The position numbers and the translations under genes are program-made. Shown here one piece after another: positions 17,389-27,558 of a stretch of DNA of 64,000 nt (position 1 is the stretch's first letter; each line of letters starts with the position of its first letter). The stretch covers positions 186,001 to 250,000 of the forward strand of contig NZ_JABXYJ010000002.1 in assembly GCF_013377855.1 (NCBI RefSeq). Reading direction: 5' to 3'. Origin of the DNA: Cognatundibacterium oligocarboniphilum (GTDB taxonomy: Bacteria; Pseudomonadota; Gammaproteobacteria; Burkholderiales; Burkholderiaceae_D). Under the pieces are notes generated by a model, which saw only the letters and a program-made list of their open reading frames with translations, had not been told where the DNA came from and searched no databases.

Positions 17389-19398
17389 ATGCGCTCCCTC
17401 TTTTCTCCGGCTATCCGCCTGATGCAAAACCTGCGCATCAGCCAGAAAATTGCCTTTATTTCCGCTGGTTTTGCAATTCCTTTGTTCATCGTTCTGGCAC
17501 TGTTGTTCAGTGAACTTCGCATCGAGGTTGCATCAGCAAAAAATAAACAACATAGCCTCCAGTTGATTCAACAAAACCAGGCACTCGCCACCTTAATACG
17601 CCAGCATCGCACTTTGCTCCACCTGCAGCTGACGGGTAATAAACAAGTCACTGACCGCATCAAACCGCTTGAAACCACCATCACTCAAGCAATTGATACT
17701 GCAGCGCCAAACAGCGACCTGAAAAAACAATGGGGCAATCTGAGCAGCGCGGTCATGACGATGAAAGCTCCTGACAGCTTTAAAGCCCACACCCAACTGC
17801 TGGACTCGATTAATCTGAAAACGGCTCAGCTGGCAAACAATTCAAAATTGTCTCTCGACAGTGATTTCACGACGAATGAACTGAGTTCTTTATATTTGAA
17901 ATCCCTGCCCGCTATTGAGGAAAAAATCTCCGTGATGGCATCCCGCGGGGCGGCTTACATTGATACGGGTTTATTTGAGGCCGGTGAAGATGTCATGCTG
18001 AATTCACTGCAAATGAGCGTGAAAGTTGAGCTTGGGCAGTTAAGCAACGCAGTTAGTCAGTATAAAAAAGAAAACATAGAGTATAAAACTCCGCTGGACA
18101 ATCTGCAGACCGCGCTGACGAACGTGCAAAAATATTTTGACCGCGCTCAGGATGAAGTGCTGGCATCTGTGAATCAAAGTTCTGGCAAAGCATTTTCCGA
18201 AGCTGGTGATGTCACTATCCAGCAACTGAATACAGCAGGCACTAATGTAGCGCACCTGATTGATCAACGCTTGGGAGAATCGATCAGCCAGTTAAATCTG
18301 AAAATCATTAAAATGTTTTCAGCCATCATCGTCCTGATACTGATTGCCAGTTATTTCCTGATGGCGATTTATCTGACTTTATCTAAGGAAATTCAGGTAC
18401 TGACCGAAGCAATAGAAAAAACAGCTTCCGGAGATTTTTCCAATATTCATCAGCATGCAGGTAAAGACGAATTTGCCCAACTGACGAATGCAGTATCCAC
18501 AATGAATCAGAGCCTGAGTCAACTCATTGCAGGAATTCGTTCAGACGCCGTCACAGTCAATGACATTGCCCATGAAATTCACGAAGAGACCGTTGATCTG
18601 GCGAGCCGTACGGATCACCAGGCCGGAGCATTACAACAGACCGCCAGCTCGGTTGAGCAACTGACCGGCACTATTCAGGAAAATGCCGCCAATCTGGCCC
18701 AGGCGAGCAGCTTGATTCATAGCTCGGCCACCCATGTGAATCAAGGTCTGGAAGTCATGGAAAAAGCCATCGACAGCATGCAGTCCGTTACTCACAATTC
18801 GAAAAAGATTTCTGAAATTATCGGCGTCATGGATAGCATTTCATTTCAGACCAATATTCTTGCATTGAATGCCGCGGTTGAAGCCGCACGGGCAGGTCAG
18901 GAGGGGCGTGGCTTTGCGGTTGTTGCCAGTGAGGTGAGAAATCTGGCACAGCGAAGTGCAAATGCGGCCAAAGAAATCAAAGCCCTGATCACGACCTCAG
19001 GAACAGCCATAGAACAAGGTAGCAACATGATTAATTCTGCTGGTAAAACCATGCAGGAAATCGCAACCAATGTAAAACAGGTCACACACCTGATCAAACA
19101 CGTCAGCGATGCAAGCCAGGAACAAAGTAAGGGTATTTCCAGTGTAAATCAGGCCATTACCCGTATTGATGAAATCACCCAGCACAACGCCAGCCTCGTA
19201 GAGCAAGCAACAGCATCCACCAATAAGCTGGAGCAGCAGGCGATGTCCCTGAGTACTGCGGTCAGCATATTCAGGATCAGTGCGGTGTCTGAAAAAAATG
19301 CACCGGTCATCTCGATCCAGGCAATCCAAAAGAAAAAAGCAGCGACACATCAAGTCGCTGCTTTCAAGCAATCGCAGAAAAAAATCCTACGCGGTTAA
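17389..19398 (+). CDS. Methyl-accepting chemotaxis protein
   Basis: 669 residues. The first membrane segment is at about 25-46 and the second at about 306-330, enclosing a periplasmic helical-bundle sensor of about 255 residues. A HAMP segment follows (about 330-385), then the cytoplasmic signalling coiled coil with the conserved tip [20 protein letters not shown] and [19 protein letters not shown]. It relays ligand binding to CheA/CheW. There is no C-terminal NWETF-type CheR docking motif. The ligand is unknown. No che genes are nearby. Confidence 0.95.
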   Translation: MRSLFSPAIRLMQNLRISQKIAFISAGFAIPLFIVLALLFSELRIEVASAKNKQHSLQLIQQNQALATLIRQHRTLLHLQLTGNKQVTDRIKPLETTITQAIDTAAPNSDLKKQWGNLSSAVMTMKAPDSFKAHTQLLDSINLKTAQLANNSKLSLDSDFTTNELSSLYLKSLPAIEEKISVMASRGAAYIDTGLFEAGEDVMLNSLQMSVKVELGQLSNAVSQYKKENIEYKTPLDNLQTALTNVQKYFDRAQDEVLASVNQSSGKAFSEAGDVTIQQLNTAGTNVAHLIDQRLGESISQLNLKIIKMFSAIIVLILIASYFLMAIYLTLSKEIQVLTEAIEKTASGDFSNIHQHAGKDEFAQLTNAVSTMNQSLSQLIAGIRSDAVTVNDIAHEIHEETVDLASRTDHQAGALQQTASSVEQLTGTIQENAANLAQASSLIHSSATHVNQGLEVMEKAIDSMQSVTHNSKKISEIIGVMDSISFQTNILALNAAVEAARAGQEGRGFAVVASEVRNLAQRSANAAKEIKALITTSGTAIEQGSNMINSAGKTMQEIATNVKQVTHLIKHVSDASQEQSKGISSVNQAITRIDEITQHNASLVEQATASTNKLEQQAMSLSTAVSIFRISAVSEKNAPVISIQAIQKKKAATHQVAAFKQSQKKILRG

Positions 19399-19415
19399 AA
19401 CATTATGGAAATTTG

Positions 19416-19445
19416 TCCGGGACGATGGTAAATACCATCTCCGGA
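19416..19445. terminator. Bidirectional hairpin between chemoreceptor and merR genes
   Basis: TCCGG (19416-19420) and CCGGA (19441-19445) enclose the perfect inner stem GATGGTA-AA-TACCATC (19424-19439). It lies between two convergent genes with no strong T-tract on either side. Confidence 0.45.
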
Positions 19446-19450
19446 TAAAT

Positions 19451-19822
19451 TCAGATTTTCAGTAAAGTCAGCACAGCCTGTAATTCATCGCGTATCTGCG
19501 GCAAACTAATGGCCGGATCTACGATAAACACCTCCTGTACAGCACGTGAAGAATGGGAACCTAACTTATTTCTTGCGCCATTAATCGTAAATCCCTGTTC
19601 ATACAATAACTCACGTATACGACGAATCAGCAGAACCTCATGATGTTGATAATAGCGCCGGTTTCCGCGACGCTTGACCGGCTTCAGTTGAGAAAACTCC
19701 TGCTCCCAATAGCGAAGTACATGCGGTTTAACACCGCACAACTCGCTCACCTCGCCGATTGTGAAATAACGCTTGGCAGGAATAGCTGGCAAGCTGCTGG
19801 TCTCAATTTTGATATCAGTCAT
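19451..19822 (-). CDS. MerR-family transcriptional regulator
   Basis: 123 residues. The N-terminal winged helix-turn-helix reads FTIGEVSELCGVKPHVLRYW (about 21-40), followed by the second wing with RRGNRRYY. There are no metal-binding cysteines in the C-terminal part. It lies directly downstream of ihfA, as is usual in Burkholderiales, with 2 bp between them, so it is at the end of the pheST-ihfA operon. The regulated genes are unknown. Confidence 0.9.
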   Translation of the reverse strand: MTDIKIETSSLPAIPAKRYFTIGEVSELCGVKPHVLRYWEQEFSQLKPVKRRGNRRYYQHHEVLLIRRIRELLYEQGFTINGARNKLGSHSSRAVQEVFIVDPAISLPQIRDELQAVLTLLKI

Positions 19823-19824
19823 AC

Positions 19825-20250
19825 TCAGGCGGCATGAGCAAGTGTTTGGCCGCCCGCCTCGTCAACCATACCCTTCAATTTTTGACTGGCATGAAAAGTG
19901 ACGACGCGGCGCGCTGTAATCGGAATTTCTTCTCCTGTTTTCGGATTGCGCCCCGGGCGCTGTGGCTTGTCCCGTAGCTGAAAATTGCCAAAACCGGACA
20001 ATTTCACCGCAGACCCTCTTTCCAATGCGTCCCGGATTTCATCAAAAAAAGTTTCCACCATATCTTTCGCTTCGCGTTTGTTTAATCCGACCTGTTCAAA
20101 TAACAGTTCGGCTAATTCCGCCTTAGTTAAAGTGGGCAACTCTTTTTCTGCTTGAGAACGAGCCCGTGCCTCCTGCATTGCACGATTCAGATCTGCATCC
20201 AATACCGATTGAAATTCCGCAGAATTTACATCATTCATGATCGAACTCAT
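19825..20250 (-). CDS. ihfA: Integration host factor subunit alpha
   Basis: 141 residues if the ATG at 20250 is used; a second ATG lies at 20238. The HU/IHF fold is clear: [29 protein letters not shown], then [23 protein letters not shown], where RPGRNPKTG is the DNA-intercalating arm tip. E. coli IhfA has 99 residues; here about 35 extra Ala/Glu-rich residues precede the fold. It pairs with IhfB to bend DNA sharply. It follows pheT by 27 bp. Confidence 0.96.
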   Translation of the reverse strand: MSSIMNDVNSAEFQSVLDADLNRAMQEARARSQAEKELPTLTKAELAELLFEQVGLNKREAKDMVETFFDEIRDALERGSAVKLSGFGNFQLRDKPQRPGRNPKTGEEIPITARRVVTFHASQKLKGMVDEAGGQTLAHAA

Positions 20251-20277
20251 TTATCTATACTGTTCCAGCCACAACAC

Positions 20278-22704
20278 TTATCGCAATCTGGCTGCAAATT
20301 TTGCACAGGCTGCATGCGCTAATGCACTCATTGCAGCTTCAACTTTTTCATCCTGTAAGGTAGCTTGAGTATCTTGCAAGCTAAACCGGAAAGCAAGGCT
20401 TTTCTCATCCTCGTTCAATCCCTTTCCACGATATTCATCAAATAAAACAACGGCTTGCATGATACGGCAAACTGGATTTCCCTGAGCTTCTGCATGAAAG
20501 ATATCCAATAACTCCTGCGCAGGAACATCTTGCCGCACAACCAGCGCCAAGTCTCGGGTCACCGCCTGGAATTTGGAAATTTCTTCGTAGACAGGGACAG
20601 TCACATTCTGCAAAGCATCCACATTGACCTCAAATACCACTGGCGCCAGTGGCAAATCATATTTCTGCTGCAGACGCGGATGAAGCTCACCGATATAACC
20701 GACTATCTGACCATCGCATTCAATCCGGGCACTGCGCCCTGGGTGCAAGGCAACATGCTCAGTTTTGACGAAACGCAAAATCTTAGGTGCAAACAAGGCT
20801 TCCAGATCTGCTTTAATATCGAAAAAATCTACATTCCGCGTTACCTGACCCCACTGCTCTTCAACAACAGCTCCATAAGCAAGCGCAGCAAGATGTTTAG
20901 GCTGGTGATAGCCGGCAACGGTCAATGGACCGTCCTGCACCGTCGGATCCTGCAGATAAACTGCACCAATCTCAAATACGCGAACCCTGCTGACCTTACG
21001 ATTCAGATTGTATCGGGCATTTGCAATGAGACTGCCAAGCAGGCTGGTGCGCATAACACTCATCTGACTGGCGATCGGATTAACCACGCGTACCGGTTTA
21101 GCATTTCCGGCAAAATCAGCTTCCCAGGACTCATCCACAAAACTGTAATTAATCACTTCCTGATAATCACGGTCAGCAATCAGACGCCGGATGGCAAACA
21201 ATGTGCGATGATTTTCGGGAGCAATCCGCATCGCATTAGCGGCAACAGGGGGTAATGCCGGAATATTTTCAAAACCATATACGCGGGCTACTTCTTCAAT
21301 CAGATCTTCTTCGATCTCAATGTCGAAGCGATAGGATGGCGGCGTCACCAGGAACTCCCCCTCCTGATGGGTAAACTGTAAATTCAAGCGTGTAAAAATA
21401 TCGGCAATCATCGCATCGGACAGTGGAACACCGATGACTTTCTGTGCACGGGCGGTACGCAGTCTGACCGGTGCACGCTGCGGAAGATTAACGATCTGAT
21501 CATCAACAGGTCCCAGCCTGACCTGCTCAGCACCACCACAAATTTCTACGATCAGCGCACTGATACGTTCAATGTGCTCAACGATATTGTCAAAATCAAC
21601 ACCCCGCTCAAAGCGATGTGCAGCATCTGTCGAGAAGTTATACCGGCGCGCACGTCCCTGAATCGCATTTGGCCACCAGAATGCGGCTTCCAGATAAATA
21701 TTCTGGGTATTCAATGTCACAGCTGTCGCATCACCACCCATAATGCCCGCCAGGGATTCGATTTCCCGCTCGTCTGCAATCACGCCGACCCATTCGTCAA
21801 TATCAACAGTATTGCCATTTAATAACTTGAGCGACTCGCCGGCTCTTCCCCAGCGCACGTCAAGGCCGCCATGAATTTTATCCAGATCAAATACATGGGT
21901 TGGCCTGCCTAACTCCAGCATCACATAATTGGAAATGTCGACCAAAGCAGAGATCGGGCGCTGGCCGCTACGCTCAAGGCGCTGCTTCATCCATTCGGGG
22001 GTGGGCGCTTTTGCATTTACGCCACGGATTACGCGACCGCAGAAACGGCCACATAAATCTGGAGCGGATATGTTGACAGGAAGTTTTTCATTCAATTCAA
22101 CCGTCAAAGCCTTCGTTGTCGGAAGGTGTATCGGTGTACCCGTCAGCGCAGAAACCTCGCGTGCGACACCAAGAACAGACAGGCAGTCTGCTTTATTCGG
22201 CGTCAGCTTGATCGTAAACTTCAGGTCATTGAGTTGATAATAATCGCGGAAATTTTTCCCGACCGGGGCATCCGATGGCAGGTCCATCAAGCCGCCGTGA
22301 TCTTCAGACAATTTCAGTTCACGCGCGGAGCAGAGCATACCCTGAGACTCGACGCCACGCAGTTTGCCGACTTTAATCAGAAAAGGCTTACCATCCGGAC
22401 CAGGCGGGAGCACTGCACCCGCCATCGCGCACGGCACACGCATACCGACACGCACATTCGGTGCACCGCATACGATGCTGAGCAGTGTGCCGGTACCGAC
22501 ATCGACCTGACATACATTCAGGCGATCGGCATCAGGATGTTTATTAATTTCCCGGATCTCGGCGACCACGACATTAGAAAACGGAGGAGCGACCGGCTCC
22601 ACCTCTTCGACCTCTAAACCAGACATGGTCAACAAATGGGATAGCTCATCCGAAGTCATCTTCGGATCGACCATAGTACGGAGCCAGTTTTCAGAAAATT
22701 GCAT
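20278..22704 (-). CDS. pheT: Phenylalanyl-tRNA synthetase beta subunit
   Basis: 808 residues, the usual length. Domains in order: EMAP/OB tRNA-binding domain (about 40-150), B3/B4 editing domain (about 210-385), B5 domain (about 400-475), catalytic-like core, and the C-terminal FDX-ACB anticodon-binding fold (about 712-806, starting [16 protein letters not shown]). It forms the alpha2beta2 enzyme with PheS; the beta subunit binds tRNA and edits Tyr-tRNA(Phe). It lies 60 bp downstream of pheS. Confidence 0.98.
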   Translation of the reverse strand: MQFSENWLRTMVDPKMTSDELSHLLTMSGLEVEEVEPVAPPFSNVVVAEIREINKHPDADRLNVCQVDVGTGTLLSIVCGAPNVRVGMRVPCAMAGAVLPPGPDGKPFLIKVGKLRGVESQGMLCSARELKLSEDHGGLMDLPSDAPVGKNFRDYYQLNDLKFTIKLTPNKADCLSVLGVAREVSALTGTPIHLPTTKALTVELNEKLPVNISAPDLCGRFCGRVIRGVNAKAPTPEWMKQRLERSGQRPISALVDISNYVMLELGRPTHVFDLDKIHGGLDVRWGRAGESLKLLNGNTVDIDEWVGVIADEREIESLAGIMGGDATAVTLNTQNIYLEAAFWWPNAIQGRARRYNFSTDAAHRFERGVDFDNIVEHIERISALIVEICGGAEQVRLGPVDDQIVNLPQRAPVRLRTARAQKVIGVPLSDAMIADIFTRLNLQFTHQEGEFLVTPPSYRFDIEIEEDLIEEVARVYGFENIPALPPVAANAMRIAPENHRTLFAIRRLIADRDYQEVINYSFVDESWEADFAGNAKPVRVVNPIASQMSVMRTSLLGSLIANARYNLNRKVSRVRVFEIGAVYLQDPTVQDGPLTVAGYHQPKHLAALAYGAVVEEQWGQVTRNVDFFDIKADLEALFAPKILRFVKTEHVALHPGRSARIECDGQIVGYIGELHPRLQQKYDLPLAPVVFEVNVDALQNVTVPVYEEISKFQAVTRDLALVVRQDVPAQELLDIFHAEAQGNPVCRIMQAVVLFDEYRGKGLNEDEKSLAFRFSLQDTQATLQDEKVEAAMSALAHAACAKFAARLR

Positions 22705-22764
22705 AATTCAGCCGTCTCATGTTGGATATTTGAACGCCCCGCGTTCAGATTGATTCAGAATTTA

Positions 22765-23781
22765 TCAGTTAAATTGCTTCAGGAAGCGCAGATCGCCCTC
22801 ATAAAACAATCTCAGATCGTTAACGCCATAACGCAGCATCGTCAAACGCTCCAAACCTGAACCAAATGCAAAGCCAATATATTTTTCAGGATCCAATCCC
22901 ATATTACGGATCACCGCAGGATGTACCTGCCCGGAACCAGAAACTTCGAGCCAGCGCCCTTTCAGAGGACCGCTGCCGAAGGCAATATCAATCTCAGCCG
23001 ACGGCTCTGTGAATGGGAAATAAGATGGACGGAAACGTACCTGTAAATCGTTCGTCTCGAAGAAAGCTTTTACAAAATTCAGGTACACCCCTTTCAGGTC
23101 TGCGAAGCTGATATCCTCAGCAATCCATAGTCCCTCAACCTGATGAAACATCGGTGAATGAGTTGCATCACTGTCGACACGGTAAGTGCGTCCTGGAGCA
23201 ATGACTTTGATGGGTGGCTGATTCATGCGCGCATAGCGCACCTGCATCGGACTGGTATGTGTACGCAACAATAACTGCTTACCCTCACTATCCCTACCAT
23301 CCACATAGAAGGTATCCTGCATGGAGCGCGCAGGATGGTTTTCCGGACTGTTCAGAGCAGTAAAGTTGGTCCAGTCGGTTTCAATTTCCGGGCCATCGGC
23401 CACGTCAAATCCGATAGAACGGAAAATCTCTTCCACTCTTTGCCAGGTGCGCATGACGGGGTGTATGCCGCCGACACCACGACCACGGCCGGGCAAGGTC
23501 ACATCAATTGCTTCCGCACTCAGACGTGCCTGCAACTGCGCATTGGCTAAGGCCTCACGGCGCTCAGTCAGGGCATTTTCAATCTGTACTTTAGCCGCGT
23601 TGATGACGGCACCCTGTGTCTTACGCTCATCCGGAGAAAGCTTCCCCAGGCTTTTCATCTGTTCGGTAATCTGGCCACTTTTACCCAGATATAAAGCTTT
23701 AGCATTTTCCAGTGCTGCGGCATCGGCAGCCGCCAGAAAATCAGCACATGCCTGGCTGACGATTTGATCTAATGGGTTCAT
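22765..23781 (-). CDS. pheS: Phenylalanyl-tRNA synthetase alpha subunit
   Basis: 338 residues from the ATG at 23781 ([10 protein letters not shown]), which matches the family N-terminus. The frame stays open upstream to an ATG at 23838, but that lies in a terminator-like hairpin. Class II motifs are visible: [20 protein letters not shown], motif 2 region [19 protein letters not shown] and motif 3 [17 protein letters not shown]. It charges tRNA(Phe) with PheT. Upstream is rplT; expression is probably reduced by the hairpin at 23822-23858. Confidence 0.97.
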   Translation of the reverse strand: MNPLDQIVSQACADFLAAADAAALENAKALYLGKSGQITEQMKSLGKLSPDERKTQGAVINAAKVQIENALTERREALANAQLQARLSAEAIDVTLPGRGRGVGGIHPVMRTWQRVEEIFRSIGFDVADGPEIETDWTNFTALNSPENHPARSMQDTFYVDGRDSEGKQLLLRTHTSPMQVRYARMNQPPIKVIAPGRTYRVDSDATHSPMFHQVEGLWIAEDISFADLKGVYLNFVKAFFETNDLQVRFRPSYFPFTEPSAEIDIAFGSGPLKGRWLEVSGSGQVHPAVIRNMGLDPEKYIGFAFGSGLERLTMLRYGVNDLRLFYEGDLRFLKQFN

Positions 23782-23821
23782 GCGTTGTTCCCGCTTACAT
23801 AGAAGCTGAAATAATGAGCTG

Positions 23822-23858
23822 AAAACAAAACGGGGCATAGGAATCAACCTCTGCCCCG
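23822..23858 (-). terminator. Intrinsic terminator or attenuator between rplT and pheS
   Basis: CGGGGCA (23831-23837) and TGCCCCG (23852-23858) form a 7-bp GC stem with a 14-base loop; in the leftward direction it is followed by TTTTGTTTT. It sits 40 bp before the pheS start. In E. coli pheST is controlled by attenuation with a Phe-rich leader peptide; I see no separate leader peptide upstream of this hairpin. Confidence 0.8.
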
Positions 23859-23904
23859 CTTGCCAGAGCAGCCTGCAAGCAGACTGCTTCAGTATTTTGC
23901 TGTA

Positions 23905-24264
23905 TTACGCTGCCAGGTTGGCTTTGACTTGATTAACAATCGCAGCAAATGCTGGTTTGTCAGTCACTGCCATGTCAGCCAATACCTTACGGTCGAGTTC
24001 AATCGCAGCTTTTTTCAGGCCGTTCATGAATACGCTGTAAGTCATACCGTGTTGACGTGTCGCTGCATTGATACGCGTGATCCACAACGCGCGGAATACA
24101 CGTTTCTTGTTGCGGCGATCGCGGTATGCGTACTGACCAGCACGCATAACAGCTTGCTTGGCAATACGGAATACTTTACTGCGACGACCACGGTAACCTT
24201 TAGCAAGGTTCAGTACTTTTTTATGACGGGCACGAGCTGTAACCCCACGTTTTACTCTAGGCAT
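23905..24264 (-). CDS. rplT: 50S ribosomal protein L20
   Basis: 119 residues with the characteristic very basic N-terminus ([16 protein letters not shown]) that threads into 23S rRNA and the globular C-terminal half. L20 is needed early in 50S assembly. In enterobacteria it also represses translation of rpmI and rplT by binding mRNA. It follows rpmI by 28 bp. Confidence 0.99.
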   Translation of the reverse strand: MPRVKRGVTARARHKKVLNLAKGYRGRRSKVFRIAKQAVMRAGQYAYRDRRNKKRVFRALWITRINAATRQHGMTYSVFMNGLKKAAIELDRKVLADMAVTDKPAFAAIVNQVKANLAA

Positions 24265-24292
24265 AATAACTCCTTAAATAATGAGTATGAGG

Positions 24293-24490
24293 TTAAGCAC
24301 TTGGCATCATGCGCATAACGGAAACCATGTTGGTGTCATGAACACCTACAGCACCACGCAATTGACGTTTGTTTTTGGTCGTTTTCTTAGTCAGGATGTG
24401 ACGCTTAAAAGCCTGACCGCGTTTAACGGTACCACCTGGACGGACGCGGAAGCGCTTTTTTGCGCTGCTTTTCGTCTTCATTTTTGGCAT
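24293..24490 (-). CDS. rpmI: 50S ribosomal protein L35
   Basis: 65 residues, the usual size, very basic, beginning [14 protein letters not shown], which is diagnostic for L35. The only good Shine-Dalgarno (GGAG, 24515-24518) is 24 bases from the ATG, but a perfect 6-bp hairpin (24499-24514) fills that interval and leaves 8 unpaired bases next to the start. Translation is therefore probably structure-dependent. It lies between infC and rplT in the conserved order. Confidence 0.98.
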   Translation of the reverse strand: MPKMKTKSSAKKRFRVRPGGTVKRGQAFKRHILTKKTTKNKRQLRGAVGVHDTNMVSVMRMMPSA

Positions 24491-24498
24491 AACACTAT

Positions 24499-24608
24499 CT
24501 GTCTGTTAAGACAGCTCCAGTTTTATATGATGGTAGGTGGCAGCAACGATCGCTACTCTTGGATGCCTACTTCTCACTTATTGTGACAGGTTCATCACTG
24601 AACCTGTC
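24499..24608 (-). promoter_or_regulatory. Paired hairpins in the infC-rpmI leader
   Basis: Read leftward: hairpin 1 is GACAGGTTCA-GTGA-TGAACCTGTC (24608-24585), a perfect 10-bp stem with a GNRA loop. Hairpin 2 is CTGTCT-TAAC-AGACAG (24514-24499), directly between the rpmI Shine-Dalgarno and its ATG. Both contain GACAG and CTGTC arms, so they can also cross-pair. This suits an L20-type translational switch, by analogy with E. coli. Confidence 0.6.
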
Positions 24609-24645
24609 TATCGCAGTTCCCGCCAACGCAGGTACTGCAAAATAC

Positions 24646-25167
24646 TTATTTCTTTTTCTTTGGCGCCAGAATCATGACCATCTGACGACCTTCCATTTTT
24701 GGAAACTGCTCAACCTGACCGTACGGCTCCAGATCCAGCTTCAGACGTTCCAGCATACGCATACCGATTTCCTGATGCGCCATTTCACGTCCGCGAAAGC
24801 GCAGGGTGATTTTGGTTTTATCGCCATCATCAAGAAATTTGACCAGATTACGCAGCTTGATGTTGTAATCACCATCGTCGGTACCAGGGCGGAATTTAAC
24901 CTCTTTGACCAAAATGACTTTTTGCTTCAGTTTGGCTTCATGAGCTTTTTTCTGCTCCTGATACTTAAACTTGCCGTAATCCATCAAACGACAAACTGGT
25001 GGTTGTGCATTCGGTGCAATTTCAACCAAATCCACATTAGCCTCTTCGGCTAAGCGAAACGCCTCACCCAGTTTTACGATACCCAGAGGTTCGTTATCAA
25101 CACCAGACAGACGCACTTCTGGTGCCGTCACTTCACCGTTGATACGATGTGTTCTTTCGGTAGCTAT
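24646..25167 (-). CDS. infC: Translation initiation factor IF-3, AUA start
   Basis: 173 residues when started at the ATA codon at 25167. The first ordinary start in frame is a GTG at 25131, but that would remove the family N-terminus [18 protein letters not shown] lies about 7 bases before the ATA. IF-3 genes typically use rare start codons so that IF-3 represses its own translation; AUU is the usual one in E. coli. The N-domain ([17 protein letters not shown]), linker and C-domain ([15 protein letters not shown]...[16 protein letters not shown]) are all present. It follows thrS by 72 bp. Confidence 0.96.
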   Translation of the reverse strand: MATERTHRINGEVTAPEVRLSGVDNEPLGIVKLGEAFRLAEEANVDLVEIAPNAQPPVCRLMDYGKFKYQEQKKAHEAKLKQKVILVKEVKFRPGTDDGDYNIKLRNLVKFLDDGDKTKITLRFRGREMAHQEIGMRMLERLKLDLEPYGQVEQFPKMEGRQMVMILAPKKKK

Positions 25168-25239
25168 TGCAGTTTCCTTTAAAAAAATAAAATCTTTACC
25201 GTGCGATCTTGCCTGAGGAAAGATTGCCGAGCTTATCTG

Positions 25240-27150
25240 TTAAACCTTAGTTGCAGTCTCGTTTTGCAAACGAGAAATGAAGGTATCCAGAGGCATTACC
25301 CCCAGATCCAGATTGCCACGCGTACGCACAGCCACGGTGTTTGCATCCCGCTCTTTATCACCTACGACAATGATATAAGGCATTTTCTGGATTGAATGCT
25401 CGCGTATTTTATAGGTTATTTTCTCATTGCGCAAATCAGTATTGACTCTAAACCCTTGTTTCTTCAGGATTTCTGCAACATTTTTTGCATATTCAGCCTG
25501 CGACTCAGAGATATTCAGGACTGAAACTTGTACCGGAGACAACCACAAAGGCATCGCTCCGGCAAAATTTTCTATCAAAATACCAATAAAACGTTCCATC
25601 GAGCCAACGATCGCACGATGCAACATGACAGGAACCTTGCGACTATTATCATCCGTCACATACTCAGCGCCCAAACGACCGGGCATAAAGAAGTCCACCT
25701 GCATGGTTCCGACCTGCCATGGCCGTCCCAAACTATCTTTCAGATGATATTCAATCTTAGGGCCATAGAATGCTCCCTCTCCAGGTAACTCCTCCCAAGA
25801 CTCCACACCACAAGCACGCAGGCCGGCGCGCAAAGTATCTTCCGCCCTATCCCAGACCTCATCAGTACCAATCCGGTTTTCCGGACGCAGCGCGAGCTTG
25901 ATCGCGATATTCTCAAAGCCAAAATCTTTATACACTTTCATCGCTTGCGGATGAAATGCAGTTACTTCTGACTGAATCTGCTCTTCGGTACAGAAGATAT
26001 GACCATCGTCCTGCGTAAAACCGCGCACACGCATGATGCCGTGCAGAGCGCCAGATGGCTCGTTGCGATGACACTGACCGAATTCACCGAAGCGCAGCGG
26101 CAGATCACGATAGCTCTTCATACCGGAGTTAAATATTTGCACATGACCGGGGCAATTCATCGGCTTTAGCGCATAAGTACGATTTTCCGATTCAGTGACA
26201 AACATATTGTCTTTATAGTTATCCCAGTGACCGGTTTTACCCCACAGGCTGCTGTCCAGAATCTGAGGCCCTTTTACCTCCTGATAGCCGCAATCCTGAT
26301 AAACCCTGCGCATATACTGCTCAACCTGCTGCCATATCGTCCAACCCTTTGCATGCCAGAACACCAAACCTGGAGCTTCATCCTGAAAATGAAACAGGTC
26401 CAACGCTTTGCCTAACTTACGGTGATCACGCTTCTCCGCCTCTTCCAGCATGTGCAGGTATTGCTCCTGATCTTCCTTCTTTGCAAATGCCGTCCCGTAA
26501 ATCCGCTGCAGCATTTCGTTTTTTGAATCACCGCGCCAATATGCTCCAGCCAGCTTCATCAGCTTAAACACCTTCAACTTCCCAGTCGACGGTACGTGCG
26601 GACCGCGGCACAGATCGGTGAAATTACCCTCCGAATACAAGGAAACTTCCTGATCGGCTGGAATGGATTCAATAATCTCAGCCTTGTAAGCCTCACCAAC
26701 CGACTTAAAGTAAGCAACCGCCTCGTCGCGTGGCAATACCTTACGCACAACCTGCTCATCTTTTTTAGCAAGCTCCAGCATCTTCTTTTCAATAGCCACC
26801 AGATCATCCGGGGTAAAGGGACGCTTGTAGGAAAAGTCATAATAAAAACCGTTTTCAATTACAGGACCAATAGTTACCTGCGCTTCTGGAAACAATTCTT
26901 TCACGGCGTAAGCCAGCAAGTGCGCAGTCGAATGACGAATCACATCCAGACCATCCGCATCTTTATCAGTCACAATCGCCAGTTCCGCATCTTTTTCAAT
27001 CAGAAAGGAGGTATCCACCAATTGACCATCCACACGCCCGGCCAGCGCTGCTTTAGCCAGTCCAGCACCAATGCTGGCAGCCACTTGCGCAACCGTGACT
27101 GGCGCATCGAATTGACGCTGCGAACCATCAGGAAGTTTTACTGAGACCAT
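25240..27150 (-). CDS. thrS: Threonyl-tRNA synthetase
   Basis: 636 residues from the ATG at 27150, which has GGAGAG just upstream; the open frame continues upstream but only through the terminator hairpin. Domains in order: TGS (1-60), the editing domain with [16 protein letters not shown] (histidines at about 73 and 77), class II core with [11 protein letters not shown] (zinc-binding cysteine) and motif 2 region [26 protein letters not shown], and the C-terminal anticodon-binding domain. It charges tRNA(Thr) and heads the infC-rpmI-rplT block. Confidence 0.98.
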   Translation of the reverse strand: MVSVKLPDGSQRQFDAPVTVAQVAASIGAGLAKAALAGRVDGQLVDTSFLIEKDAELAIVTDKDADGLDVIRHSTAHLLAYAVKELFPEAQVTIGPVIENGFYYDFSYKRPFTPDDLVAIEKKMLELAKKDEQVVRKVLPRDEAVAYFKSVGEAYKAEIIESIPADQEVSLYSEGNFTDLCRGPHVPSTGKLKVFKLMKLAGAYWRGDSKNEMLQRIYGTAFAKKEDQEQYLHMLEEAEKRDHRKLGKALDLFHFQDEAPGLVFWHAKGWTIWQQVEQYMRRVYQDCGYQEVKGPQILDSSLWGKTGHWDNYKDNMFVTESENRTYALKPMNCPGHVQIFNSGMKSYRDLPLRFGEFGQCHRNEPSGALHGIMRVRGFTQDDGHIFCTEEQIQSEVTAFHPQAMKVYKDFGFENIAIKLALRPENRIGTDEVWDRAEDTLRAGLRACGVESWEELPGEGAFYGPKIEYHLKDSLGRPWQVGTMQVDFFMPGRLGAEYVTDDNSRKVPVMLHRAIVGSMERFIGILIENFAGAMPLWLSPVQVSVLNISESQAEYAKNVAEILKKQGFRVNTDLRNEKITYKIREHSIQKMPYIIVVGDKERDANTVAVRTRGNLDLGVMPLDTFISRLQNETATKV

Positions 27151-27215
27151 GTCACTCTCCAAAGTGGCAGAAATTTGCCGAAAATGTGTAATTGAAAATT
27201 TGAAAAAATCTGGAC

Positions 27216-27244
27216 GAAAAAAAAGCACGGCTAGCCGTGCTTTT
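27216..27244 (-). terminator. Intrinsic terminator or attenuator upstream of thrS
   Basis: AAAAGCACGGC-TA-GCCGTGCTTTT (27221-27244) is a perfect inverted repeat followed leftward by a run of Ts (to 27216). It is 66 bp before the thrS start and downstream of tRNA-Val. It could end the tRNA-Val transcript, or attenuate thrS together with the short Thr-rich ORF before it. Confidence 0.88.
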
Positions 27245-27372
27245 CTCATTCAATACAGACGAAAAAGATCCCCGACTAGAGTCGCTCCCAAACCATTTTC
27301 GTGGTAGTTCGCGGTGTCATAACCAGGATGCCTTTCTCGCTCTTATCTAAGAAGTTGAATACTTCTGAAATT
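27245..27372. other. Leader region between tRNA-Val and the thrS terminator
   Basis: Part of the 408-bp gap between relA and thrS. It contains the possible Thr-rich leader ORF and a small hairpin GAAGT-attca-ACTTC just downstream of the tRNA. No promoter of good quality is visible, so thrS may depend partly on read-through from tRNA-Val. Confidence 0.4.
27276..27320 (-). CDS. Possible Thr-rich leader peptide of thrS
   Basis: A 14-codon ORF, MTPRTTTKMVWERL, four of whose residues are threonine, three in a row. GAAAGG lies about 10 bases before the ATG. It ends 32 bp before the intrinsic terminator that precedes thrS, the arrangement expected of a leader peptide in attenuation. I could not find a clear antiterminator pairing, so chance remains possible. 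Confidence 0.4.
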   Translation of the reverse strand: MTPRTTTKMVWERL

Positions 27373-27449
27373 TGGTAGACACGATTGGACTCGAACCAAC
27401 GACCCCTACCATGTCAAGGTAGTGCTCTAACCAGCTGAGCTACGCGTCT
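27373..27449 (-). tRNA. tRNA-Val (GAC)
   Basis: 77 bases with CCA encoded. Acceptor arms AGACGCG and CGTGTCT pair with one G-U; the anticodon GAC is at 27415-27413; the T arm is intact (GTTGGTTCGAGTCCAAT). A TATAAT -10 box is at 27466-27461, about 12 bases upstream of the tRNA; no good -35 is seen. It lies between relA and thrS, a conserved position in Burkholderiales. Confidence 0.97.
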
Positions 27450-27558
27450 AAAGAAACAAGATTATAGCAGAGGCCTGGATAAAAATGCTAGTACCGGTAA
27501 CGAACTTTTTGATCACATCAACATCCTGCAGAAAATCGACCTCGTATTTCTGCCAGTC

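Noticed and set aside
25240-27249. Longer thrS and other upstream-extended frames (pheS, nuoJ, rpsO, pssA, SIMPL gene, bdhA, DJ-1 gene)
   Set aside because: The extensions run through terminators or neighbouring genes, lack ribosome sites and do not match family N-termini; internal starts with good Shine-Dalgarno sequences were chosen.
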